A DNA stretch of 64,000 nt, taken from Crocosphaera sp. (GTDB taxonomy: Bacteria > Cyanobacteriota > Cyanobacteriia > Cyanobacteriales > Microcystaceae). Numbering within the stretch: the stretch's first letter is position 1; each line of letters begins with the position of its first letter. The position numbers and the translations under genes are program-made. Below are positions 1 to 7,036 of this stretch, piece by piece. A model generated the notes under the pieces. That model worked only from the letters and a program-made list of their open reading frames with translations, did no database searches and was not told where the DNA came from. The stretch lies in contig NZ_JASJEB010000011.1 of NCBI RefSeq assembly GCF_030064895.1, forward strand, positions 1-64,000, given 5' to 3'.

Positions 1-300
1 GTCACTCAAACCAAGTTTAATGAAACTTTTAGTAATCCTTGGCGACGTATCTCTTTAAGTTTAATTAGTGTTCTTCTAGGCTTTTTTGTCGGTCAGGCTG
101 TTTCTATTACCGCAGGACAAGAAGCTTATTGGGATATTACTGTAGGTATTTTCCTGTTAATTTTCACCGAAGGAATTAGCAGAATTACCTATAGTAGAAA
201 TAAAAAAGAAGGGCGATCACTCAGTCTCGATATTCTCAATCTTTTTAAAATTGGGGTAACTTATAGTTTATATATTGAAGCCCTGAAATTGGGATCGTAA
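1..300 (+). CDS. Ycf20-like (DUF565) membrane protein, 5'-truncated by window edge
   Basis: The reading frame is open from the first base and ends at TAA 298-300, giving 99 residues of a C-terminus. It shows a tryptophan-arginine motif (NPWRRISLSL) followed by a hydrophobic helix ending GFFVGQAVS, then a second hydrophobic stretch around DITVGIFLLIFTE. This matches the DUF565/Ycf20 family, small two- to three-helix membrane proteins of cyanobacteria and plastids. In algae and plants Ycf20 proteins are linked to photoprotection; no role can be read here. The start codon lies outside the window. Confidence 0.75.
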   Translation, partial: VTQTKFNETFSNPWRRISLSLISVLLGFFVGQAVSITAGQEAYWDITVGIFLLIFTEGISRITYSRNKKEGRSLSLDILNLFKIGVTYSLYIEALKLGS

Positions 301-302
301 AA

Positions 303-333
303 TATAAGCTGTTAAGCATCTAAATTACTATAG
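303..333. repeat. Partial copy of the TATAGCA-type fold-back element
   Basis: The sequence TTAAGCATCTAAATTACTAT and the bases just before it match, with one mismatch, the distal arm of the element at 18012-18103 read on the other strand. Only this arm is present, directly after the stop codon of the Ycf20-like gene. Confidence 0.6.
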
Positions 334-339
334 TAGACT

Positions 340-470
340 GACCAAACATTGAACATCTTTCATTTTGGTTTCAAGACTCTCCCTTTAGGGAGAAAGAAGT
401 TTGGGAGAGGTTTCAACCCTACTTCCAAACGAATGATAAATGATAAATGTTAAATGATAAATGAAATGAC
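340..470. repeat. Fold-back intergenic element A, copy 1
   Basis: About 130 bp shared almost base for base with 36063-36200. The core has a palindrome built on CTCCCTTTAGGGAG, and the outer parts form an imperfect inverted repeat (TTCATTTTGGTTTC against AAACGAATGAT). It ends in ATAAATG-type heptamers. The two copies differ by three substitutions and by whole 7-bp units at both ends. It is non-coding and MITE-like, just upstream of the glycerate kinase gene. Confidence 0.75.
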
Positions 471-493
471 AACTGATAACTGATTGCTATAGC

Positions 494-1555
494 ATGGAAT
501 CTCTTAAGTTACTAGAAAAAATCAATCAATTTTCTGCTTTATCTTCCTCTGATATAAACACTCTATTAGAGGAAGACTTAGAAGATAAATATTTCTGTAA
601 TATATTTAATATAAATTCAGAAAATGGCAGAAAAAAAATAAATAATCGTCTTGATTTATGGAAAAAAAGTTATCCTTCGGTTGAGCAATACTGTCAAAAA
701 ATAGGCTTTAATACTCTTGACATAATGTTATTTCTGTGGAAACTATGGCTACCATTAGCTATTCAATTAAGTCAAGAAAAAAGTCAACAAAAAACACCGT
801 TAATACAAGGAATTTCAGGAGGACAAGGAACAGGAAAAACAACTTTATCAAAAGTTCTTTGTTTAATTTTAAAACAATTAGGATATACAACTATTACCAT
901 TTCTATTGACGACTTCTACAAAACCTATAGTGAACGTCAAAAATTACAAGAAATTGATCCTCGTTTGATTTGGCGTGGACCTCCAGTAACCCATGATCTA
1001 GAATTAGCAATTAATATTTTAAACCAATTAAAAGACCCTAATTATTTGTCACCTATTTATCTTCCTCGTTTTGATAAATCATTATGGAATGGTCAAGGGG
1101 ATAGAAAAGAATCAGAAATGATTAATAATAAACCTGATATTGTTCTATTTGAAGGCTGGTTTTTGGGAGTTCAACCCATCAATGAAACTAAATTTAATGA
1201 CGCACCATTACCCATTAAGACAGAAGAAGATAGACAGTTTGCTAAAGATATTAATGAGAAGTTAAAAGCTTATTTACCCTTATGGGAAAAATTAGATCGC
1301 CTCATTATTCTCTACCCTAAAGATTATCGTTTTAGTAAACAATGGCGCAAAGAAGCAGAACAAAAAATGATCTTATCAGGTAAAACAGGGATGAATGAGC
1401 AAGAAATAGAAGAGTTTGTTAACTATTTTTGGAAAGCTTTACATCCTGAACTATTTATAACACCTTTAGCCCAAAATAAAAGTTTTGTTGATTTAGTTAT
1501 TACCATTGATGATAACCACCGTCCTCAACAATTAGATAACTATTTAAAGAGATGA
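494..1555 (+). CDS. D-glycerate 3-kinase, plant/cyanobacterial type
   Basis: A 353-residue P-loop kinase. Walker A is GISGGQGTGKTT near residue 107, followed by a DDFYKTYSER segment typical of the uridine-kinase/phosphoribulokinase-like fold. Further on are the glycerate-kinase features RGPPVTHDLE and LPRFDKS, and an acidic FEGWF segment. This family phosphorylates D-glycerate to 3-phosphoglycerate, the last step of photorespiration, in the cytoplasm. Length fits the family. The gene converges on the Rpn-type gene and their 3' ends overlap by 12 bp. The repeat element at 340-470 lies directly upstream, so any promoter is within or just after it. The main uncertainty is between this kinase and close uridine-kinase-like relatives. 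Confidence 0.85.
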   Translation: MESLKLLEKINQFSALSSSDINTLLEEDLEDKYFCNIFNINSENGRKKINNRLDLWKKSYPSVEQYCQKIGFNTLDIMLFLWKLWLPLAIQLSQEKSQQKTPLIQGISGGQGTGKTTLSKVLCLILKQLGYTTITISIDDFYKTYSERQKLQEIDPRLIWRGPPVTHDLELAINILNQLKDPNYLSPIYLPRFDKSLWNGQGDRKESEMINNKPDIVLFEGWFLGVQPINETKFNDAPLPIKTEEDRQFAKDINEKLKAYLPLWEKLDRLIILYPKDYRFSKQWRKEAEQKMILSGKTGMNEQEIEEFVNYFWKALHPELFITPLAQNKSFVDLVITIDDNHRPQQLDNYLKR

Positions 1556-2359
1556 ACCATTAAACCATTTCTCTAAATCATCTGTTGATTGAAAATCTAA
1601 TAAAGCTTCTCCTAAATTTTCTAATTGTTCGATAGAAAGACTTTGAATTTTTTGGCACAATTGGGGAGAGACTTCGCCGATACGTCGTTTTAAAAGACGC
1701 AAGATTAAATTAGCTTCTCCTTGTTGTCTTCCTTCAGCATTAATTTCTTGGTAAATAACTGATTCTTTCATGATGTCATTCCTCAATAATCTACGTATGA
1801 TGTCTTTATTTAATACTAATCCAGCTAAAATAGCAGTTGAAGCAGCAAGATTACTTTTTTCTGTTTTGTTACTTATTTTTTCAATTTCTTGGCTAATTTG
1901 TCTAAGTAAATTTTCCCTATTTTCTACTTGAGTAAGGATAGCAAAGGGAAATAGTCCAGGAAATTGTAATAAGCTTTCAGAAGGGGTTTCCCAAAGGCGA
2001 ATTATATTAAATTCATGTCTTGTCTTACCTCGTTGATAATAATTTTGTCTGACTAAAAATGACTGAGTTGGCCTCAGATAAATTATCACTTGATGAATGT
2101 CTTTTTCTTGATAGCGTCGATAGAGTCTGACCGCATAATCTAACATTCGGTAAGGAAGATCATCTTTTGGATCAGTTTGGAACTCAATATGTAATACAAT
2201 GTTCTCTGACTCTAAAAAGATTAAACTATCCGCCCTTATTGGTTCCAAGGATAACTCTGATGGCTTAATTTCCGTTAATTCCATTGGTTTTCCTAATAAC
2301 CAAGTGGCTAAGTCTTTAGAATAATTAATTGCAATAAATTTGCAAGTTGAATCATACAT
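1544..2359 (-). CDS. Rpn-family PD-(D/E)XK nuclease/putative transposase with DUF4351 tail
   Basis: About 271 residues from the ATG at 2359 (start MYDSTCKFIAINYSKDLA). The nuclease core shows RADSLIFLES and LHIEFQTD, which is the D-x(n)-E-x-Q variant of the PD-(D/E)XK motif. YRMLDYAVRLYRRY, usual in Rpn/PDDEXK-transposase-like proteins, follows. The C-terminus (LKRRIGEVSPQL to EKWF) is a DUF4351-type helical tail. Longer upstream starts would run into the glucokinase gene and are unlikely. Rpn proteins are DNA nucleases linked to recombination and occur in many copies in cyanobacteria. Neighbouring genes give no functional link. Confidence 0.8.
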   Translation of the reverse strand: MYDSTCKFIAINYSKDLATWLLGKPMELTEIKPSELSLEPIRADSLIFLESENIVLHIEFQTDPKDDLPYRMLDYAVRLYRRYQEKDIHQVIIYLRPTQSFLVRQNYYQRGKTRHEFNIIRLWETPSESLLQFPGLFPFAILTQVENRENLLRQISQEIEKISNKTEKSNLAASTAILAGLVLNKDIIRRLLRNDIMKESVIYQEINAEGRQQGEANLILRLLKRRIGEVSPQLCQKIQSLSIEQLENLGEALLDFQSTDDLEKWFNGSSL

Positions 2360-2393
2360 AAATCTTAACACCATCACTTTTAAATTAAATTGT

Positions 2394-3287
2394 ATGCAAA
2401 AACCCTCAGTCATTGGCCTTGATCTCGGTGGAACTGCCATTAAACTAGGACAGTTTCTCGCAGATGGTACCTGCATCAACTCCTTAATCGTTGCTACTCC
2501 CCAACCAGCAACCCCCGAAGCTGTGGTAAAAAGGATGGTGGAAGCGATCGCTCAACTTAACCCCACTGAAAACTGTCTTGCTTTAGGAATAGGAACCCCA
2601 GGACCGGCTGATAAAAGTGGTAGAATCGCCAAGGTAGCCATTAACTTGTCTGGATGGCAGGATGTCTCCCTAGCAGACTGGTTAGAAGCGCAAACAGGAC
2701 TACCCACAACCATCGCTAATGATGCGAACTGTGCCGGTTTAGGGGAAGCTTGGTTAGGTGCAGGGAAAGACTATCAGAACCTGATTATGTTGACCTTGGG
2801 AACAGGGGTTGGTGGTGCCATTATCCTCAATGGTCATCTATTTACCGGTCATTTTGGGGCAGCAGGAGAATTAGGGTTAATTACCTTGAATTTTGATGGC
2901 CCTATGTGTAACAGTGGAAATAATGGCTCTCTAGAACAGTATGGTTCCATCCAAGCTATCCGCCGCATGACGGGAAAAGAACCAGCAGAATTAGGAAAAT
3001 TAGCGGAAAAAGGCCATAAACAAAGCCTGGAATTTTGGAAAAGTTACGGTTGTTTATTGGGTGCCGGTTTAGCTAGTTTGATCTATGTTTTGACCCCAGA
3101 AGCGATCGTTATTGGGGGAGGTATTAGCGGTAGTACAAAGTTTTTCTTTCCAGCTACTATAGAAGAAATAGAAAGACGAGTTTTGCCTAGTTCTCGCGAA
3201 AATTTACAGCTATTAACGGCAAAATTAGGTAATCAAGCAGGAATGGTGGGTGCAGCTAAACTAGCTTGGGAATTACTAGAAAAGTAA
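2394..3287 (+). CDS. glk: ROK-family glucokinase
   Basis: About 297 residues from ATG 2394. The N-terminal phosphate motif is GLDLGGTAIKLGQF, and the middle has ANDANCAGLGEAW and LTLGTGVGGAI, all ROK signatures, with catalytic Asp in NDAN. The usual zinc motif CxCGxxGCxE is degenerate (CNSGNNGSLEQYGS): one Cys and the Glu remain, so the canonical zinc site is lost. Such enzymes phosphorylate glucose with ATP. It is divergent from the Rpn gene with only about 35 bp between starts. Its last ~190 bp reappear, 98% identical, at 5316-5508. Confidence 0.82.
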   Translation: MQKPSVIGLDLGGTAIKLGQFLADGTCINSLIVATPQPATPEAVVKRMVEAIAQLNPTENCLALGIGTPGPADKSGRIAKVAINLSGWQDVSLADWLEAQTGLPTTIANDANCAGLGEAWLGAGKDYQNLIMLTLGTGVGGAIILNGHLFTGHFGAAGELGLITLNFDGPMCNSGNNGSLEQYGSIQAIRRMTGKEPAELGKLAEKGHKQSLEFWKSYGCLLGAGLASLIYVLTPEAIVIGGGISGSTKFFFPATIEEIERRVLPSSRENLQLLTAKLGNQAGMVGAAKLAWELLEK

Positions 3288-3410
3288 AAATTCTGATGTA
3301 TTGTTTTATTCTTGATTATTAACATTATTTTGTTAGTGAAAAATAATAGTTAACTTACTCAATCTAAGATAATATGTTAGGGTACTGACAACATTATAAG
3401 AAAAAAATAA

Positions 3411-3563
3411 ATGCAACTGACATTAGACATACCAGATGAACTATAGGAACAATTGAGTTATTATTTAGAACAACATCCTCAAGAAAATGCGTCTAGTGTT
3501 GTCCAAGTTGCTCTAAAAGATAAATTACGTCCTCGTAATGGAACAAGATTGTTAAAATGTTAA
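3411..3563 (+). pseudogene. Remnant of a small RHH-type antitoxin gene
   Basis: Fifty codons beginning MQLTLDIPDEL, then an in-frame TAG at codon 12 (3444-3446), then EQLSYYLEQHPQENAS and a basic end. The beginning looks like the short antitoxin/UPF proteins that open with a beta strand (LDIPDEL). No toxin partner follows, and the gene is broken. It lies in the 300-bp gap between the glucokinase and a membrane protein. Assignment to the ribbon-helix-helix group rests on the N-terminal strand only. Confidence 0.5.
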
Positions 3564-3587
3564 ATTTTTCTTCTCAATTAAATTAAG

Positions 3588-4931
3588 ATGACTAAGAAAT
3601 CTCAAAATAAGACCTTTTATTCTGATACACTACTATACCTATTACTATTCTTATTGATTTCTCTCCCTTTAATATACTCATTTTCAATTGAAAAACACTT
3701 ATCAGCTGACGGTGTCTATTATTTAACAAGTATTCTCGATCAAGAAGATTTTACTTATATCAGTTGGTCACGTCAGTTTTCAAATTACATTACTCAATGG
3801 CCTTTAGTATTAGCTGTCAAAACGGGATTAAAGAATATTCCATTGCTGACACAGGTTTATGCCACTGGTCTTTATTTCCCTTACATTGTTTCATACTTAC
3901 TTTGTATTTATGCAGTTCGTAAAGAAAATAGCTTTCCTTTAGTATTCCCCCTAGTCAGCATCATAGGAATAAATTTATCTGCTGACTATATTTTGATTGG
4001 TGAACACCATGTTATGGTTCTCCTGTCATGGCCTATTCTCTTACTCTTACTTCGGAAAGAACCGTTAAATTGGTTGGATGGGTGGCTTCTTTGGATCTTA
4101 TTGGCCGTCTTTTCTCGTACTTATGAAACCTCAATAATTCCAGCAGTAATCTTCTCAGCTATTTCAGTTGTGAAGTTATATAAAGCTCGTCAAAACAAAA
4201 AGCAAGTAATCATATACAGTATATCCTTGTTTTTAAGTTTTTTAACTTTACCAATTAGTTTATATTTTATTCTTAACCCCGTATCTGAATCCAATAAATC
4301 AGGCTTTGTTTCAGGTATTTTGAGGATTAGACTATATAAAGCGGCTTTGGTAAGCGCAAGCTTTGCTTTTTTCTCGACTATTGGATTAATCTACCGCAAA
4401 AATTCTCTTATCTTAGTCTCATTGTTTCCTATGACCCTCTACGTTTATCTTCTGTTGTTCAGGACTCGCGGTCTTACAGCGGGGGAATCATTTGGCAGTA
4501 GAACATTATCTTTAACACTACTACCTTTACTGCTTATATGTACAATAGTTTCCTGCTATTATAATATCAAGTCGAATAAGACTAGCACTCGTATTCTTGT
4601 TCTATTTGTATTGCTTATGGCCATAGGAAACTTCCGCTTTGCAGGTAATTGGAAAGACTTTCGCCAGCAAGTTATAGATATAGTTAATACAAACAAAGGG
4701 TATATTCCAATCGAAGAAACAATTGTCAAGCAGAGCTACGAAAGCTGGGTATGGAATAATTCTAGCCTTGGTGTTGTTTGGTCATATCCTTGTGTGAGAA
4801 GTATTTTATTAAATATGCCTAATATAGGATGGGAACCATTTGATCCTCATAAAGAACTGATTTTGAAGAATTACGTTAGTTATGATGTTTTTTTTAGTGG
4901 TGTAGACGACAATATAACAACTTGTAATTAG
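3588..4931 (+). CDS. Polytopic membrane protein of unknown function
   Basis: A 447-residue protein with about ten hydrophobic helices. The first is around residues 15-32 and is followed by EKHLSADGVYYLTS. Loops carry HLSADG and GEHHVMVL, and the last ~90 residues form a soluble tail with tryptophans. The architecture (Asp in the first long loop after helix 1, many helices, soluble C-terminus) resembles GT-C type glycosyltransferases or O-antigen/exopolysaccharide membrane proteins, but no diagnostic motif was recognised. It stands alone between glk and the recombination scar and has no clear Shine-Dalgarno sequence. Confidence 0.55.
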   Translation: MTKKSQNKTFYSDTLLYLLLFLLISLPLIYSFSIEKHLSADGVYYLTSILDQEDFTYISWSRQFSNYITQWPLVLAVKTGLKNIPLLTQVYATGLYFPYIVSYLLCIYAVRKENSFPLVFPLVSIIGINLSADYILIGEHHVMVLLSWPILLLLLRKEPLNWLDGWLLWILLAVFSRTYETSIIPAVIFSAISVVKLYKARQNKKQVIIYSISLFLSFLTLPISLYFILNPVSESNKSGFVSGILRIRLYKAALVSASFAFFSTIGLIYRKNSLILVSLFPMTLYVYLLLFRTRGLTAGESFGSRTLSLTLLPLLLICTIVSCYYNIKSNKTSTRILVLFVLLMAIGNFRFAGNWKDFRQQVIDIVNTNKGYIPIEETIVKQSYESWVWNNSSLGVVWSYPCVRSILLNMPNIGWEPFDPHKELILKNYVSYDVFFSGVDDNITTCN

Positions 4932-4970
4932 ATAATATAGCAGTCGCCAAAGCTATTAGGACATTTTTCT

Positions 4971-4998
4971 GTTCCCTGTTCCCTGTTCCCTGTTCCCT
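4971..4998. repeat. Heptamer tandem repeat GTTCCCT x4
   Basis: Four exact consecutive units of GTTCCCT directly after the membrane-protein gene. Heptanucleotide tandem repeats of this kind recur with other 7-mers through the window. Confidence 0.85.
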
Positions 4999-5105
4999 TA
5001 AAATATAATTTATGTGTCCTAACTAGCCTGTCTATTGCTATATTAACCCCGATGCAGTGAACTATAGAATATCTCCCCATTGGGTAACTGTATAACTTTT
5101 ACCTG

Positions 5106-5508
5106 ATAAAAAATATAGCTTACCGAAACCCAAGCATATGAAATGTGCGATCTCGATCTAGCAACCGTTATAGAAGGATTACTGGATCAACCCACCCCCA
5201 TGATCTGGCATCAAGACACGGATATCAGCGATATTGATGTTATGGTTATCCCTGGAGGGTTTAGTTACGGTGACTATCTTCGCTGTGGTGTGATCGCTCG
5301 TTTTTCCCCTGTGATGCGATCGTTATTGGGGGAGGTATTAGCAGTAGTACAAAGTTTTTCTTTCCAGCTACTCTAGAAGAAATAGAAAGACGAGTTTTGC
5401 CTAGTTCTCGCCAAAACTTACAGCTATTAACGGCAAAATTAGGTAATCAAGCAGGAATGGTGGGTGCAGCTAAACTAGCTTGGGAATTACTAGAAAAGTA
5501 AAAATTCT
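5106..5508 (+). pseudogene. Mosaic scar: purS leader + purS + purQ fragment + glk 3' end
   Basis: Four pieces are joined. 5106-5122 equals 14878-14894 (upstream of purS). 5123-5152 matches the purS interior at 15081-15110. 5153-5322 matches purQ from 15227 to 15396. 5316-5508 matches the glucokinase gene end at 3102-3294. The purS/purQ join is at GCGATC, and the purQ/glk join is at GCGATCG, which is present in both parents. Divergence from the intact genes is about 4% in purQ and 2% in glk. A 77-codon frame (5143-5376) reads the purQ part and then glk out of frame, so no functional product is expected. Confidence 0.9.
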
Positions 5509-5509
5509 C

Positions 5510-6052
5510 TTAATTCAAAAATATACCGTTAACGTTACCACGAAATCTCACCATCTCTTTACTGGTATTAAAGTGAACAGCAACTTGAGAGACATTCATC
5601 TGTTTCTGCTTTGCCCAAAGTAAACCCCGTTTAGGAATTTGTAAACATCCCCCCAAAAAAACGGCTTCATCTTCATCTTGTTGTCGACGTTGAGGAAGTC
5701 CAGTTTTAGGATCGTAACCAACCATTTTATGTTTTAAAATTATATGGGCAAATTCGTGCATTAAATTAGACTGTTTGCGTACTGGTGTATGACGGGAATT
5801 ATGAACAATCCAAACTGGTTTTGTCCTAATAATTCCTGCCGACCAATTATCGCTATTACATAATATTTTGACTTGTTCTGGTTCTGTGTTGGGTACTGTT
5901 TCCGCAGTAAAAATTGTTGCTTGAAAATGTTTGGACAAAACTTCTGCTGGTAATCTTTCATAAGCTTTAAAGCTTAGAAGATTTCGCTTTTCACTGGCGA
6001 TCGCTTCTAATCTTTGTCTATTTTCAGTAGTTAAACTTTCAATTAATCCCAT
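5510..6052 (-). CDS. ImmA/IrrE-family metallopeptidase
   Basis: A 180-residue protein with the zinc motif HEFAH at residues 99-103 and a following acidic QDEDEAVFLGGCLQIP segment that would supply the third ligand. The C-terminal VRFRGNVNG resembles the usual end of the family. ImmA of ICEBs1 cleaves an XRE repressor after DNA damage, and IrrE/PprI cleaves the DdrO repressor in Deinococcus. It is the last gene of a minus-strand set XRE-MazF-ImmA, 17 bp after the toxin gene, and probably co-transcribed. The natural substrate would be the adjacent XRE protein; this is inference. Its stop codon lies 2 bp from the recombination scar. Confidence 0.85.
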   Translation of the reverse strand: MGLIESLTTENRQRLEAIASEKRNLLSFKAYERLPAEVLSKHFQATIFTAETVPNTEPEQVKILCNSDNWSAGIIRTKPVWIVHNSRHTPVRKQSNLMHEFAHIILKHKMVGYDPKTGLPQRRQQDEDEAVFLGGCLQIPKRGLLWAKQKQMNVSQVAVHFNTSKEMVRFRGNVNGIFLN

Positions 6053-6069
6053 TACTACTTTTACTATGA

Positions 6070-6432
6070 TTAAGTTACAAACATCAAAGGTTTTAATTTA
6101 GCACAAATTTCATTGATAACTGAAACAGGTGCTTGCTCGATAAATTTTATGTTTCTGGCTCTCCAATCTACACTTCTCAAATGATGAATTAAAACCACTC
6201 CTCCTATTTTTGTTTCTGTTGTCAAAGGCACTTCAAAACTAAAACCTTTTACTTTACTGGTAATAGGACAGACAAAAACTAGAGAAGATAAACCATTAAA
6301 TTCTTTTGGAGAAATGACGATCGCTGGTCTATGGCCCGATTGTTCCCTTCCCGTACGAGGATCAAAATCTAACCAAACAATATCACCGCGACTAGGAATA
6401 TAAAGATTTTTTTCACTACCAGATTTCTTCAC
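6070..6432 (-). CDS. MazF/PemK-type endoribonuclease toxin
   Basis: A 120-residue protein with the PemK/MazF core: RGDIVWLDFDPRTGREQSGH, then RPAIVIS and VCPITSKVKG, and a C-terminal helix after VDWRARN. Toxins of this family cut mRNA at short motifs and arrest growth. Translation starts at GTG 6432, and the gene overlaps the end of the upstream XRE gene by 17 bp, a typical toxin-antitoxin arrangement implying coupled translation. All catalytic-strand features appear intact. The last residues (KLKPLMFVT) are complete. Confidence 0.88.
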   Translation of the reverse strand: MKKSGSEKNLYIPSRGDIVWLDFDPRTGREQSGHRPAIVISPKEFNGLSSLVFVCPITSKVKGFSFEVPLTTETKIGGVVLIHHLRSVDWRARNIKFIEQAPVSVINEICAKLKPLMFVT

Positions 6433-6901
6433 CTACAACTTCTCCCCAATCATATTCACCTGCAAAGTCTTCACTACTTGCTCCTGCCAATAATTCTTCT
6501 AAAGTATACTCTGGTTTAGAAAACAGAGGGTTTTCATTTTTGTCACTGTTAACCTCTTGCTTTTGAGATAGGTCTGGATATGCTGCTTTAACTAAAGATG
6601 CTAAAGCATTGGCGATCGCAGGATCAAGGTTTTTATCGGCGCGCAATTGAATTGCGATCGCTTCAGGAGTGTCTAAATCTTGTTCCTCCTCAGTATTTTG
6701 AATTAATTCCGCCGGAGAAACTTCCAGCCATTCACATAATGCTAAAAAAGTCTCCATATCTGGAGTTTTACCCTTCTCTATCCGTGAAATAGTAGAAGGA
6801 CTAACATTACCAATGTCTTTAGCTGTCTCCCTTAGTCCGCGAGTTCCCCGCTTGCTACGCACCAAATTTGCTAACTTCTCTGCGTTCAAATGACTTTTCA
6901 T
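6416..6901 (-). CDS. XRE-family regulator with MazE-like C-terminal tail (antitoxin)
   Basis: A 161-residue protein. Residues ~8-66 form a Cro/C1 helix-turn-helix (SPSTISRIEKGKTPDMETFL). The middle (DTPEAIAIQLRADKNLDPAI) resembles the part found in ImmA-linked XRE repressors. The last 30 residues (YTLEELLAGASSEDF ending DWGEVVGEEIW) match the toxin-binding tail of MazE/PemI antitoxins. The protein therefore seems to combine an XRE DNA-binding head with a MazE neutralising tail, replacing the usual AbrB-type head. It is first in the minus-strand operon and probably autoregulates from the divergent region 6902-7036. Confidence 0.85.
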   Translation of the reverse strand: MKSHLNAEKLANLVRSKRGTRGLRETAKDIGNVSPSTISRIEKGKTPDMETFLALCEWLEVSPAELIQNTEEEQDLDTPEAIAIQLRADKNLDPAIANALASLVKAAYPDLSQKQEVNSDKNENPLFSKPEYTLEELLAGASSEDFAGEYDWGEVVGEEIW

Positions 6902-6907
6902 GGTTCT

Positions 6908-6986
6908 GTTTCACTGAAAAATATTTTGTTTCATTGTTGACACAAAAAGAAAAGTTGTGTACGATATATGAAACGATTGTATCGTA
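6908..6986. promoter_or_regulatory. Divergent control region with putative XRE operators
   Basis: Between the antitoxin start (6901) and the nuclease start (7037) lie two direct repeats, GTTTCACTG (6908-6916) and GTTTCATTG (6928-6936), 20 bp apart, and an inverted copy TGAAAC at 6969-6974. There is also a dyad TACGATA (6960-6966) / TATCGTA (6980-6986). Direct repeats spaced by two helical turns and a dyad suit a dimeric XRE protein. Promoter boxes could not be assigned with confidence. Confidence 0.5.
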
Positions 6987-7036
6987 TATGAGAAAAAAAG
7001 CAAGCGTAACTTCAAGGCAAAAGCGAGTGTATAAAA

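Noticed and set aside
5143-5376. A second, short purQ gene
   Set aside because: It lacks the N-terminal strand, catalytic Cys and His, and runs out of frame into a glk fragment. It is part of the recombination scar.
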